Shown here: piece after piece, positions 1-8,259 of the stretch | How the letters are laid out: the number at the start of each line of letters is the position of its first letter | Numbering within the stretch: the stretch's first letter is position 1 | Source of the DNA: Tsuneonella sp. CC-YZS046 | GTDB taxonomy: Bacteria; Pseudomonadota; Alphaproteobacteria; Sphingomonadales; Sphingomonadaceae | DNA: 64,000 nucleotides | Reading direction: 5' to 3' | Assembly (NCBI RefSeq): GCF_035581365.1 | Contig: NZ_CP141590.1 | Coordinates: forward strand, 1,364,001-1,428,000 | Notes under the pieces: generated by a model | Seen by the model: the letters and a program-made list of their open reading frames with translations, nothing else | Databases searched by the model: none | Told to the model about the DNA's origin: nothing | Program-made: the position numbers and the translations under genes

Positions 1-174
1 GCGCACCAGGGCAAGCCACAGCACCAGCCAGATCAGCAGGAGCCCGCCACCCGCCGCCAGGACCCAGCGAAATAGCCTGCTGCCGCGCCAGTTTTCACGG
101 AACCATGCGATCGCACCCTGCGTATCACGCCGGATCCGGTAGCGGAAATTGGAAGTTTCGGTCTGCTCGGCCAT
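1..174 (-). CDS. mrcA: Penicillin-binding protein 1A, N-terminal fragment (partial)
   Basis: Only the first 58 codons lie in the window; the gene runs off the left edge. The start is the ATG at 174. The visible part is a short basic cytoplasmic stretch (MAEQTETSNFRYRIRR) followed at about residues 34-57 by a hydrophobic segment (WVLAAGGGLLLIWLVLWLAL). That is the layout expected for the membrane anchor of a class A penicillin-binding protein. The transglycosylase and transpeptidase domains lie outside the window, so the name rests on this anchor plus context: in sphingomonads a PBP1A gene usually follows the amidase gene beside rne. Another single-pass membrane protein cannot be excluded. Confidence 0.6.
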   Translation of the reverse strand, partial: MAEQTETSNFRYRIRRDTQGAIAWFRENWRGSRLFRWVLAAGGGLLLIWLVLWLALVR

Positions 175-258
175 GATCGGCGAGGCCCTAGCACGGGCTT
201 CCGGTTCTGCGCCAGATGCAACTGGCATTATGCCCGCGGCAGTTCACGCCCCGCTTCG

Positions 259-1125
259 TCATCCGGCTGTCCGGGCGAAATAGACGCGCACGGCGCGCGC
301 GATGGCTCTGGCAAAGGACCGGCGCCCCTCATCGGATGCAAGCCGGGCGGCGTCATCGGGGTTGGTGATATAGCCTACCTCGAACAGGACGGACGGCACG
401 TCCGGAGACTTGAGCACCACGAAAGCGGCGGAGCGATGCGGCGTTCGCAGGAATTTCAGCACCCCCTCCCCTTCGCGCGCGATAAGCCGCGCAAACTGCA
501 GCGACAATTCCTTCGTGTGGCGCTGAGAGAGATCGACCAGAATGGCGCTGACCGCATCGCTCTGCCCTTCGAGGCTTATCCCATTGATCTGATCGGCCCG
601 GTTTTCACGCGAGGCCAATCTCGCCGCGGCCTGATCGGATGCCTTGGCCGAAAGCGTATAAAGGCTCGCTCCGCCTATCTCAGCTTCCTCGCCCGCGGAA
701 TCCGCATGGATGGACAGAAAGAGATCGGCGCCGAGCACCTTGGCGATCTGCCTGCGCTCTTCGAGAGCCAGGAAACGATCGTCGCCGCGAGTCAGGGCAA
801 CCCTGACGCCGCCCTGTTGGACAAGTTCGTCCCGCAAGGCCTTTGCCAGACCGAGCACGACATCCTTTTCACGAAACGCAGATCCGCTCGCGCCTGGATC
901 GTGCCCGCCATGCCCCGGATCGATGACGATCAGCGGGCGGCTGGCATCCTGCGGGCCTTCGACCTTGGGCAACCCGATCTTTCGGCCCGCGTCCGGGAGT
1001 TCAATTCGCGCAACATAGCTTCTTCCGAAATGCTGCCAGGGCGAGGCGACAATCAAGCCGACGGCGCCGGCCAGAATGGCGACCGGCGCCAGAAGCAGCA
1101 AGATTGTTCGCGGATTCCCCAGCAT
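259..1125 (-). CDS. amiC: N-acetylmuramoyl-L-alanine amidase (Amidase_3 family)
   Basis: Periplasmic zinc amidase that cleaves the bond between N-acetylmuramic acid and L-alanine, normally at cell separation. The 288-residue protein has an N-terminal membrane/signal segment (residues 7-27) and an Amidase_3 domain from about residue 63 to the end. Zinc-ligand candidates are His72 in DPGHGG, Glu86 in FREKD and His140 in LSIHAD; the likely catalytic Glu249 is in VLFEVGY. The ATG at 1125 was chosen because it directly precedes the hydrophobic segment and has AAGG a few bases upstream; an upstream extension to 1167 is possible but unlikely. There is no AMIN domain, so it is a short form. It probably forms a cell-wall operon with the PBP1A gene downstream. 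Confidence 0.9.
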   Translation of the reverse strand: MLGNPRTILLLLAPVAILAGAVGLIVASPWQHFGRSYVARIELPDAGRKIGLPKVEGPQDASRPLIVIDPGHGGHDPGASGSAFREKDVVLGLAKALRDELVQQGGVRVALTRGDDRFLALEERRQIAKVLGADLFLSIHADSAGEEAEIGGASLYTLSAKASDQAAARLASRENRADQINGISLEGQSDAVSAILVDLSQRHTKELSLQFARLIAREGEGVLKFLRTPHRSAAFVVLKSPDVPSVLFEVGYITNPDDAARLASDEGRRSFARAIARAVRVYFARTAG

Positions 1126-1643
1126 CGGCCTTGAGTTATTCCCGGTAGCCCCAGCGGAACAAGACAAATTGCAGCGGGGCCGTAATATAGTTGCCCGCAG
1201 GCTTGGCCAATGCTAGCAGCGGAATAGCGGAAGGCAGCCCAGCCTTCTCGAAAATCCATAACTCCTGGCTGGCGACGTTGACGTTGGCCGGGTTAATGAT
1301 TTCTCGAGACCAAGGGCTCCACACGCGATGACGGGGGTTTTCTACTCCTCCCGAAGTTACAGGTTGACGCCCAAGATGAGAAATTCGTTCCAACACCCGT
1401 CGCCGCAGCCATTCGGCTTTGCGGCGGCTTTGCCGGTGTGGACGGCGCGATGCAGCTCGCCGATCGAGGCAGCCCCGCGCATTCGCTCTTTGGCAGACAC
1501 ATTGCGCCGCGCAGCATCATTGCTGCCCGGCCTGCTTCCATCACACCGAGCCGGGGCCATCGGCTGCCCTGGCGACCAAATAATCATGCTTATGCGCGCG
1601 CCCACCGCAATCGCGGGGCCTGGCCGCGCCCGGAGATATTATA
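1126..1643. promoter_or_regulatory. Divergent amiC/rne intergenic region with long rne leader
   Basis: This 518-bp gap is the only long non-coding stretch in the window. It must hold the promoters for amiC (minus) and rne (plus). A TTGACG hexamer at 1364-1369 looks like a -35 box, but no convincing -10 follows at 16-18 nt. On the minus strand TATATT (1184-1189) lies 15 nt from TTGGCC (1205-1210), a weak promoter for amiC. A strong hairpin sits at 1401-1426. The rne start has GGAG at 1632-1635, 8 nt before the ATG. Long structured leaders are known for rne in other bacteria, where the enzyme cleaves its own mRNA; autoregulation here is inference. No convincing small gene was found. Confidence 0.5.
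1401..1426 (+). promoter_or_regulatory. Stem-loop in the rne leader
   Basis: CGCCGCA-GCC (1401-1410) pairs with GGC-TT-TGCGGCG (1415-1426) around an ATTC loop, giving a 7 bp plus 3 bp stem with a two-base bulge. It lies about 220 nt upstream of the rne start codon. It may be a leader structure for RNase E feedback control, but that role is inferred. Confidence 0.4.
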
Positions 1644-4406
1644 ATGACAACGCGCATGCTCATCGATGCGCGCCACCCGGAAGAAACCCGCGTGGCCGTG
1701 CTCAAGGGAAATCGTATTGAGGAATTCGACTTTGAATCTGCTGATCGCAAACAGATCAAAGGCAATATCTATCTAGCGAAGGTAACGAGGGTCGAACCCT
1801 CACTTCAGGCGGCGTTCGTTGATTTTGGCGGCAACCGCCATGGCTTCCTTGCCTTCAGCGAGATTCATCCCGACTATTATCAGATCCCCAAGGAAGATCG
1901 CGAAGCGCTTCTGGCCGAAGAGGCTGCGCATGCCGAAGAAGAAGCGGCGTTGCGCGCCGCCGAGGAAGATGGCGCGGATCACGGCGGGGAAGACGATTTC
2001 CACGACGACGATGAAAGCCTGGCCCACGATCTGGCCGACCAGGACGATGGAGTCGAGGAAATCGATACATCGGAAAAGGACGACGTGGCGACCATCGAGG
2101 ATGGCCAGGTCAGCGATGGCGAGGATGAGGAAGCGGACGCCCCGCGCCCTCGCGGACGCCGCCGCCAGGGCGGGCGGGCACGCTCCAAGCAGGCCGACGA
2201 GCTTCGCGCGAAGCGCATGGCGCTGCGCCGCCGCTACAAGATTCAGGACGTCATCCAGCGCCGCCAGGTCCTGCTGGTCCAGGTGGTGAAGGAAGAACGC
2301 GGCAACAAGGGCGCCGCGCTGACCACATATCTCAGCCTCGCCGGCCGGTATTGCGTGCTGATGCCCAATTCCAGCCATGGCGGCGGCATCAGCCGCAAGA
2401 TCAGCTCGGCGAGCGACCGCAAGCGCCTGAAGCAGATCATTTCGGAGCTGAGCCTGCCCAAGAGCATGGGCTGCATCATCCGCACCGCCGGGCTCCAGCG
2501 CACCAAGACCGAGATCAAGCGGGATTTCGATTATCTTGCGCGCCTGTGGGACGAAATCCGTGAAAAGACCTTGAAATCGACCGCGCCGGCGATGATCCAT
2601 TCGGACAGCGATCTCATCAAGCGCGCGATCCGCGACATCTACAACCGCGATATCGAGGAAGTGGTTGTGGAAGGCGAGGAGGGTTATCGCGCCGCCAAGG
2701 AATTCATGAAACTGCTGATGCCCAGCCACGCGCGGCGGGTAAAACAATATGCCGATCCGGTCCCGCTGTTCCAGCGCTATGGCGCGGAAGACCAGCTTTC
2801 GGCGATGTATGATCCCGTCGTCCAGCTCAAATCCGGCGGTTATCTGGTAATCAATCCGACCGAAGCGCTTGTCTCGATCGACATCAACTCCGGCCGCTCG
2901 ACCAAGGAGCACGGCATCGAGCAGACCGCGCTCAACACCAATCTGGAAGCGGCGCGAGAGATCGCCCGGCAATTGCGTTTGCGCGATATGGCGGGTCTGG
3001 TCGTCATCGACTTCATCGACATGGAATACGGATCGAATATCCGAAAAGTCGAAAAGGCGATGAAGGATGCGCTCAAGCATGACCGCGCCCGGATTCAGGT
3101 GGGCCGTATTTCCGGCTTCGGCCTGATGGAAATGAGCCGCCAGCGGCTGCGCACCGGGGTCCTGGAGGCGACCACGCGCTCCTGCCCGCATTGCGACGGC
3201 ACGGGCCTCGTCCGCACCGCATCGAGCGCCGGGCTTTCCGCGTTGCGCCTGATCGAGGATGAAGCCGCCAAGGGCAAAGGCACTGTCATCTCCCTTTATG
3301 CCAGCACCGAAGCAGCCATTTATCTTCTGAACGCAAAACGCACCGATCTCGCCGAGATCGAGGAACGTTACGGCGTTGTGGTCGAGGTCATTCCCGAGGG
3401 AGAGAACGAAGGCGCCAAGATGCGCGTGGCCAGTTCCGGTCCGCGTCCGCAAACTCCCCCGCAATTCGCTCCGCTTGTCGAGGAAATCGAGGAGGAGGCC
3501 GAGGAGGAAGACTTCTTCGACCAGGACGACGAGGTGGAAGACAGCGAGGATGACGAGCGGCGCAAGAAGCGCCGCCGCCGTCGCCGCGGCGGACGGGGTA
3601 GGAAGCGTTTCGATCAGGAAACCGACGGCCAGGATGCGGCGGGCGAAGGCGCCGAAGACGAAGTCTCGGGAGACGAAACGGCAGAGGATCAGGCCGCTTC
3701 GGATGAACATGATGACCCCGAAGAGGAAGGCCCGGCTCGCAAGCGCCGCCGCCGCGGCGGACGCCGCCGTCGGGGAAGACGTGAAGATGGCGATGCGGAA
3801 GCAGCCGAAAACCCCGTTGACGAAACACTTCAAGAAACCTCTCTAGAGGCTGACGAAACGCCTCGAGAAGAGGCTGGACCTCTGGAGGATGAAGCAATTG
3901 CGGCTGCGGCACTCTCGGCCGAACCCGAAGCCGTAACGGAAGAAGAACCGAAGAAACGCACTCGCCGCCGCAGCAGGAAGGCGGAGGCCGCCGATGTTGA
4001 AGCGGCACCGGAATCCGTTGACCCGGAAGCCGTCGAAACGCCTGTTCCGGTCGAGGCCGACCTGCCTGCGGTATCGGAAGATGCGCCGGCCAAGCCCAAG
4101 CGCACGCGCCGCAAGAAAGCTGACGCCGACGCCGAACTTCCGGCGGAAGCCGTGCAGGCCGAAGCCGAGGCGGAAACCGAGGAAGCGCCGGTCAAGCCCA
4201 AGCGCACGCGCCGCAAAAAGGCGGAGCTGGCATCCGCGGAAGCGATCGAGCCTGCAGCAACTGCGGCGGTTGCCGCGCAGGAGATCGAACCCGCCGAGCT
4301 TCTTCAGGACGCCGAGCCGCAATCGGAAGCGGCCAACGACATCAGCGATACAGAAACCGATGGATCGCCGCGCCGTGGCTGGTGGCAACGGACTTTCGGC
4401 AACTGA
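1644..4406 (+). CDS. rne: Ribonuclease E (RNase E/G family)
   Basis: Essential endoribonuclease for mRNA decay and rRNA/tRNA maturation; 920 residues. The N-terminal S1 domain starts at about residue 35 and is split by an acidic insert (about 85-199) that ends in an Arg/Lys-rich stretch. The catalytic half follows: Asp413 (SIDINSG) and Asp456 (VVIDFIDM) keep the 43-residue spacing of Asp303 and Asp346 in the E. coli enzyme, and the zinc-link cysteines are Cys514 and Cys517 (SCPHCDG). From about residue 610 the protein is low-complexity, with acidic runs, Arg-rich blocks (643-655) and near-identical KPKRTRRKK repeats; this is the expected scaffold for RNA and degradosome partners. The start matches the conserved N-terminus MTTRMLIDA and has GGAG upstream. 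Confidence 0.97.
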   Translation: MTTRMLIDARHPEETRVAVLKGNRIEEFDFESADRKQIKGNIYLAKVTRVEPSLQAAFVDFGGNRHGFLAFSEIHPDYYQIPKEDREALLAEEAAHAEEEAALRAAEEDGADHGGEDDFHDDDESLAHDLADQDDGVEEIDTSEKDDVATIEDGQVSDGEDEEADAPRPRGRRRQGGRARSKQADELRAKRMALRRRYKIQDVIQRRQVLLVQVVKEERGNKGAALTTYLSLAGRYCVLMPNSSHGGGISRKISSASDRKRLKQIISELSLPKSMGCIIRTAGLQRTKTEIKRDFDYLARLWDEIREKTLKSTAPAMIHSDSDLIKRAIRDIYNRDIEEVVVEGEEGYRAAKEFMKLLMPSHARRVKQYADPVPLFQRYGAEDQLSAMYDPVVQLKSGGYLVINPTEALVSIDINSGRSTKEHGIEQTALNTNLEAAREIARQLRLRDMAGLVVIDFIDMEYGSNIRKVEKAMKDALKHDRARIQVGRISGFGLMEMSRQRLRTGVLEATTRSCPHCDGTGLVRTASSAGLSALRLIEDEAAKGKGTVISLYASTEAAIYLLNAKRTDLAEIEERYGVVVEVIPEGENEGAKMRVASSGPRPQTPPQFAPLVEEIEEEAEEEDFFDQDDEVEDSEDDERRKKRRRRRRGGRGRKRFDQETDGQDAAGEGAEDEVSGDETAEDQAASDEHDDPEEEGPARKRRRRGGRRRRGRREDGDAEAAENPVDETLQETSLEADETPREEAGPLEDEAIAAAALSAEPEAVTEEEPKKRTRRRSRKAEAADVEAAPESVDPEAVETPVPVEADLPAVSEDAPAKPKRTRRKKADADAELPAEAVQAEAEAETEEAPVKPKRTRRKKAELASAEAIEPAATAAVAAQEIEPAELLQDAEPQSEAANDISDTETDGSPRRGWWQRTFGN

Positions 4407-4412
4407 TGCTCC

Positions 4413-4449
4413 CTCCTTCCGGCCCATGATTGCGATGGGCCGGAAGGAG
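4413..4449. terminator. Perfect 15-bp hairpin between rne and the convergent methyltransferase gene
   Basis: CTCCTTCCGGCCCAT (4413-4427) is the exact reverse complement of 4435-4449, with a 7-base loop. It starts 6 nt after the rne stop and lies 7 nt from the 3' end of the convergent gene at 4457, so it can act as a shared terminator. No T-run follows on either side, so it may work mainly as a 3' end stabiliser or with Rho. Confidence 0.75.
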
Positions 4450-4456
4450 CCTGGCC

Positions 4457-5095
4457 CTAGCCCGTTTTCACCGCTTCTCCCCATTCCATCCAGCTGGCGA
4501 ATTTGGGCATCCTCGGCATATAGCCCTGGTCGATCGGCATCACCGCGAAGCCCTGGGCGCTTATTGCGTCCGAAATCGGCCGAGTCAGGTGGCACCCGCC
4601 AAGCAGCCTCTTCCAGGTCGGCTCGATTTTCGTCTGCCAACGCCGCACCTTCGGGTCTGGCGCGCGTCCATGCTCGAGAAACAGAAGGGTGCCGCCCGGC
4701 TTCAGGATACGGCGCAATTCGGAAAGCACGCGCCCGCTATCCTGCACCGAGCAGAGCGTATAGGTGCAGACCACCGTGTCGAATTCCTCGGCATCGAATG
4801 GGATATTCTCGCCGACGCCCTGCCTGATGTCCGCATTCCATCCCTTCCGCACAGCTTCCTCCCGCGCGTAATCCAGCAGCTTGCCCGAAGGGTCGATGCC
4901 GGCGAAGCCGGTGATCTTGCCCGGATCGTAAAACGGCTGGTTGATGCCGCCGCCGCAGCCGATCTCGAAGACCCGACCGCTGGCGCGCGGCACCACCTGC
5001 GCCCGCCTGTCCGCAATGGCATCCTGGCTGCAAGCCACCTTGATAAGGCGCGGGACGATATGCTCGTCATACCAGTTCTTCATGCCCATCTTCAC
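4457..5095 (-). CDS. Class I SAM-dependent methyltransferase
   Basis: A 212-residue Rossmann-fold methyltransferase. SAM-binding motif I is VFEIGCGGG at about residues 42-50, followed by the acidic residue in GIDPSG and by the later conserved segment FDTVVCTYTLCSVQD. The C-terminal part (EHGRAPDPKVRRWQ) resembles small phospholipid- or thiol-type methyltransferases, but the substrate cannot be read from sequence. The GTG at 5095 is preceded by GGAGGGGG and was taken as the start; ATG codons at 5089 and 5083 are alternatives. It is monocistronic, convergent with rne and divergent from sdhB, which it separates from any sdhCDA genes. Confidence 0.8.
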   Translation of the reverse strand: MKMGMKNWYDEHIVPRLIKVACSQDAIADRRAQVVPRASGRVFEIGCGGGINQPFYDPGKITGFAGIDPSGKLLDYAREEAVRKGWNADIRQGVGENIPFDAEEFDTVVCTYTLCSVQDSGRVLSELRRILKPGGTLLFLEHGRAPDPKVRRWQTKIEPTWKRLLGGCHLTRPISDAISAQGFAVMPIDQGYMPRMPKFASWMEWGEAVKTG

Positions 5096-5267
5096 GCCCC
5101 CTCCGTTACAGCCCGCAGACTAACCCTGCCGTCCGATCCGGCCAATCGGCAATTATCCGGAATTTTGCCGCGCATCCGATCTTGATTTTATGCCTGTGCT
5201 TGCTCCAGCCGCCGAAATCGTTAGATAGCGCCGCACAGGCTTATTGCACCGCAACAGGATTGACCAA

Positions 5268-6050
5268 ATGGCGACCTTCACCCTCCCCAAGAACAGCAAG
5301 ATATCTGGCAAGGGCAATGTCCATCGCGCGGATGGCGCCGCTCGGGTGAAGAAATTCAAGGTATACCGCTACGATCCGGACAGCGGCAGCAACCCGCATT
5401 ATGACATTTTCGAGATCGATCTCGACAATTGCGGCCCGATGGTGCTCGACGCGCTCATCAAGATGAAGAACGAGCAGGACCCGACCCTGACTTTCCGCCG
5501 TTCCTGCCGGGAAGGCATCTGCGGTTCCTGTGCGATGAACATGAACGGGCGCAACGGCCTCGCCTGCACCACCGCTATAGAGGATCTGTCCGGGGATATC
5601 CGGATAACGCCGCTTCCGCATATGGAAGTAGTCAAGGATCTCGTGCCCGATTTCACGCATTTCTATGCGCAATATGCTTCGATCCGCCCCTGGCTCCAGA
5701 CGGTTTCCACCACCCCTTCCGGCAAGGAACGGCTGCAAAGCCCGGAACAGCGCGAAAAGCTGGACGGATTGTATGAGTGCATCCTGTGTGCCTGCTGCTC
5801 CACTTCCTGCCCCAGCTATTGGTGGAATTCCGACAAGTTTCTCGGCCCCGCCATCCTGCTGCAGGCCTATCGCTGGCTGGCCGACAGCCGCGACGAAATG
5901 ACGGGCGAAAGGCTCGATGAGCTGGAGGACCCGTTCCGCCTCTATCGTTGCCACACGATCATGAACTGCGCCAACGTCTGCCCCAAGGGTCTCAGCCCCG
6001 CGAAGGCCATCGGGGAGATCAAGAAGATGCAGGCCGAGCGGCATATTTGA
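5268..6050 (+). CDS. sdhB: Succinate dehydrogenase iron-sulfur subunit
   Basis: Iron-sulfur subunit of respiratory complex II, passing electrons from the SdhA flavin to ubiquinone. The 260-residue protein has an N-terminal plant-type [2Fe-2S] ferredoxin domain with cysteines 80, 85, 88 and 100 ([12 protein letters not shown]), and a C-terminal domain holding the [4Fe-4S] and [3Fe-4S] ligands ([12 protein letters not shown] at about 170-182 and CANVCPKG near 230). The ATG at 5268 has ACAGGA upstream and opens the conserved [10 protein letters not shown]. No sdhC, sdhD or sdhA lies within 5 kb upstream; the next gene on that side is an unrelated antisense methyltransferase. zapE follows 45 nt downstream. 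Confidence 0.97.
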   Translation: MATFTLPKNSKISGKGNVHRADGAARVKKFKVYRYDPDSGSNPHYDIFEIDLDNCGPMVLDALIKMKNEQDPTLTFRRSCREGICGSCAMNMNGRNGLACTTAIEDLSGDIRITPLPHMEVVKDLVPDFTHFYAQYASIRPWLQTVSTTPSGKERLQSPEQREKLDGLYECILCACCSTSCPSYWWNSDKFLGPAILLQAYRWLADSRDEMTGERLDELEDPFRLYRCHTIMNCANVCPKGLSPAKAIGEIKKMQAERHI

Positions 6051-6095
6051 GGCAATGGCGCTGCAATACGCCTCACGGCCGGCAGCTTAGTTTCC

Positions 6096-7205
6096 ATGAC
6101 AAGTGTCCTTTCCCGCTATGAAGCGCTGGTCGCGTCCGGCGAATTGCGCGCCGATGACGAACAGGCCCGGGCAGCGCTTCGGCTGAACGAGCTTCAGCAC
6201 GATCTGGAAACGAGCCGCGATCGCGGGCTTTTCAGCCGCTTTCGGTCAAGGAAAGCCCAGCCCGTGCGCGGCGTCTATATCTGGGGAGATGTAGGGCGCG
6301 GCAAGTCGATGCTGATGGACCTGTTCCACGACAGCCTCAAGATACAGGAGAAACGCCGCATTCACTTCCATGCATTCATGCTGGAAGTGCATTCACGGCT
6401 GCGCGAGGAACGCAAGAAGGAAAGCGGCGACCCGATCCCGCCAGTGGCAAGCGCCATCGCCCAAGGCTTGCGGTGCCTCGCCTTCGACGAAATGGTGGTG
6501 AACAACAGCGCCGACGCGATGATCATGAGCCGCCTGTTCCGCGCGCTGATCGTCGATGAAGGCATCACCATTATCACGACATCCAATCGCGCACCGTCGC
6601 AACTCTACAAGGATGGCTTGAATCGAGAGCATTTTCTGCCCTTCATCGCGCTGATCGAGAAGGAACTCGATATCTTCACCCTCAATGGCCCAGTCGATTA
6701 CCGGCTCGATCGCCTGCGCGGCATCGATAGCTGGCATACGCCGCTGGGGGAGGAGGCAACGGCGCAAGTGCGTGAGGCGTTCTATCGCCTGACCGACTAT
6801 CCGCCGGAAGATGCCCACCATGTTCCTTCCGCCGAGCTGCAGGTTGCGGGGCGCAAGATTTTCGTGCCCAAAAGCCTCAAGGGCGTCGCCGTGTTCAGCT
6901 TCAAGCGCTTGTGCAGGCAGCCCTTGGGTGCCGCGGATTATCTTGCAATCGCACAGGCTTATCACACGATCATCGTCGTCGGCGTCCCTCAGCTGGGACC
7001 GGACGACCGCAATGAGGCAGCGCGTTTCGTCACCTTGATCGACGCACTTTACGAGAACAAGGTGAAGCTCTTCATCACCGCCCAGACCACGCCGGAAAAG
7101 CTGTATCAGGCGGGCGACAGCAGTTTCGAGTTCGAGCGAACGGTAAGCCGGCTGCAGGAAATGCAGAGCGCCGACTACATGGCCAAGGGCCACGGCGAAG
7201 CGTGA
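6096..7205 (+). CDS. zapE: Cell division protein ZapE (AFG1-like ATPase)
   Basis: AAA-type ATPase of the AFG1/ZapE family. In E. coli the homologue associates with the Z-ring and destabilises FtsZ polymers. The 369-residue protein has Walker A GDVGRGKS at residues 64-71 and a Walker B region LAFDEMVV, followed by SADAMIMSRLF and the sensor-like ITTSNRAP. The family motif RIHFHAFMLEVH lies after Walker A. It follows sdhB on the same strand with 45 nt between them, so the two may be co-transcribed; this pairing is common in sphingomonads. The length fits the family. Confidence 0.93.
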   Translation: MTSVLSRYEALVASGELRADDEQARAALRLNELQHDLETSRDRGLFSRFRSRKAQPVRGVYIWGDVGRGKSMLMDLFHDSLKIQEKRRIHFHAFMLEVHSRLREERKKESGDPIPPVASAIAQGLRCLAFDEMVVNNSADAMIMSRLFRALIVDEGITIITTSNRAPSQLYKDGLNREHFLPFIALIEKELDIFTLNGPVDYRLDRLRGIDSWHTPLGEEATAQVREAFYRLTDYPPEDAHHVPSAELQVAGRKIFVPKSLKGVAVFSFKRLCRQPLGAADYLAIAQAYHTIIVVGVPQLGPDDRNEAARFVTLIDALYENKVKLFITAQTTPEKLYQAGDSSFEFERTVSRLQEMQSADYMAKGHGEA

Positions 7206-7299
7206 AAACAATATACAGAGGGTAGGCTGAACGGCACCCAGGGGAACCGAGGATCACCTTACTCACCCTGAACCTCGCCCAAAACGCTCCGAGCCGGGG

Positions 7300-8259
7300 T
7301 CAGGCCGCGCGCGCGAGTTTCGCCTGCGCGGAGGCAAGGCGGGTCATCATCTTCAGATCCTTGTCCTGCAAGTGCAGCGCCGCGTCGGCCCAAAGATCGA
7401 CGATCGACTTCAGCTCATCGAGACACAAGGGAGAGCTTATGCGCTTTGCCTGCTTCGCCTTCACGAGGCCGAACTGGCGCCGCGCCGACTTGGCAATGAA
7501 TTCCTGGCAGGCGAGGCGCCCTTCCCCCGGCTCGGCCAGGATATGGACTATGCCGAGATCATACATCTGCTCGGCGGTGTAGGTCTCGTTGGAGAGGATG
7601 ATGCGTTCCGCCATGGCCGATCCCAGCTTGCGCGTGAGAAAGGCGTGCGCCCCCATGCCGGGAAACAGGCCGAACATGATTTCCGGCAGACCGAAGGTAG
7701 CGCCCCGTTCGGCCACGATGAAATCGAAGGAAAGAACCGCTTCGAACCCGCCGCCCAGGGCCGCGCCTTCGACCAGGCCGATGGTCAGCATCGGCAATTC
7801 GAGCGCCCTGATGTTGCGATCAAGAATTTCGACGCAGCGATAGCCGTAACGGATCAGACCATCCCTGTCCCCGGCCTGTATCAAGCTGTGAAAAAGCTCG
7901 AGATCGCCGCCGAAACAAAAGACGCCGGGCGCCCTGCTGCCTAAAACCAGAAAATCCAGTGGAATCTTGCCGGGTCCGAAACTTTCGCCGATCAGCCTTT
8001 GCCAATCTTCAAAGTCCCGCAACATGCCCAAAGTAAAACTCGGACGGCCCGGCGGGCGCATATACGTCCATAATGCCTTGGCGCCCGCATCATATAGGAC
8101 ATCGAGTTCATTCAATTGGAATAGAGCTTCGGGAATTGCGAGATGATCTTCGCTTTCCCTGACCAGGGCTTCTTCTCCTGGCTGCAAAATAATAGCGGGC
8201 TTTTCATCGCCCGAACAATTATCCTGGATGTGGCCTAGTCCCCCTGAGACCCGATCCAT
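7300..8259 (-). CDS. rpfF: DSF synthase-like crotonase (RpfF family)
   Basis: Crotonase-superfamily protein of 319 residues that closely resembles RpfF of Xanthomonas, the enzyme that makes cis-2-unsaturated fatty-acid signals (diffusible signal factor) by dehydrating a 3-hydroxyacyl thioester and releasing the free acid. Shared blocks include FGGDLELF near residue 117, GAALGGGFEAVLS and GLPEIMFGLFPGMGA. Glu173 and Glu193 are 20 residues apart, matching RpfF catalytic Glu141 and Glu161. This is unlike ordinary enoyl-CoA hydratases, which are shorter and lack the GDLELFHSLIQAGDR type segment. The ATG at 8259 has GAGGGTGG upstream; an earlier in-frame start at 8298 is less likely. It is monocistronic and divergent from the methyltransferase at 8518. 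No rpfC or rpfG sensor gene is in the window. Confidence 0.85.
   Translation of the reverse strand: MDRVSGGLGHIQDNCSGDEKPAIILQPGEEALVRESEDHLAIPEALFQLNELDVLYDAGAKALWTYMRPPGRPSFTLGMLRDFEDWQRLIGESFGPGKIPLDFLVLGSRAPGVFCFGGDLELFHSLIQAGDRDGLIRYGYRCVEILDRNIRALELPMLTIGLVEGAALGGGFEAVLSFDFIVAERGATFGLPEIMFGLFPGMGAHAFLTRKLGSAMAERIILSNETYTAEQMYDLGIVHILAEPGEGRLACQEFIAKSARRQFGLVKAKQAKRISSPLCLDELKSIVDLWADAALHLQDKDLKMMTRLASAQAKLARAA

Noticed and set aside
1364-1369. TTGACG as a -35 box for rne
   Set aside because: No acceptable -10 hexamer lies 16-18 nt downstream, so a promoter cannot be called.
1800-3833. Long minus-strand open frame opposite rne (about 677 codons)
   Set aside because: It mirrors the rne codons, has no recognisable domain and lies within an unmistakable gene; long antisense frames are expected in GC-rich coding DNA.
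7206-7299. Possible terminator between zapE and the convergent rpfF-like gene
   Set aside because: Only short imperfect complementarities were found and no stem with a T-run.
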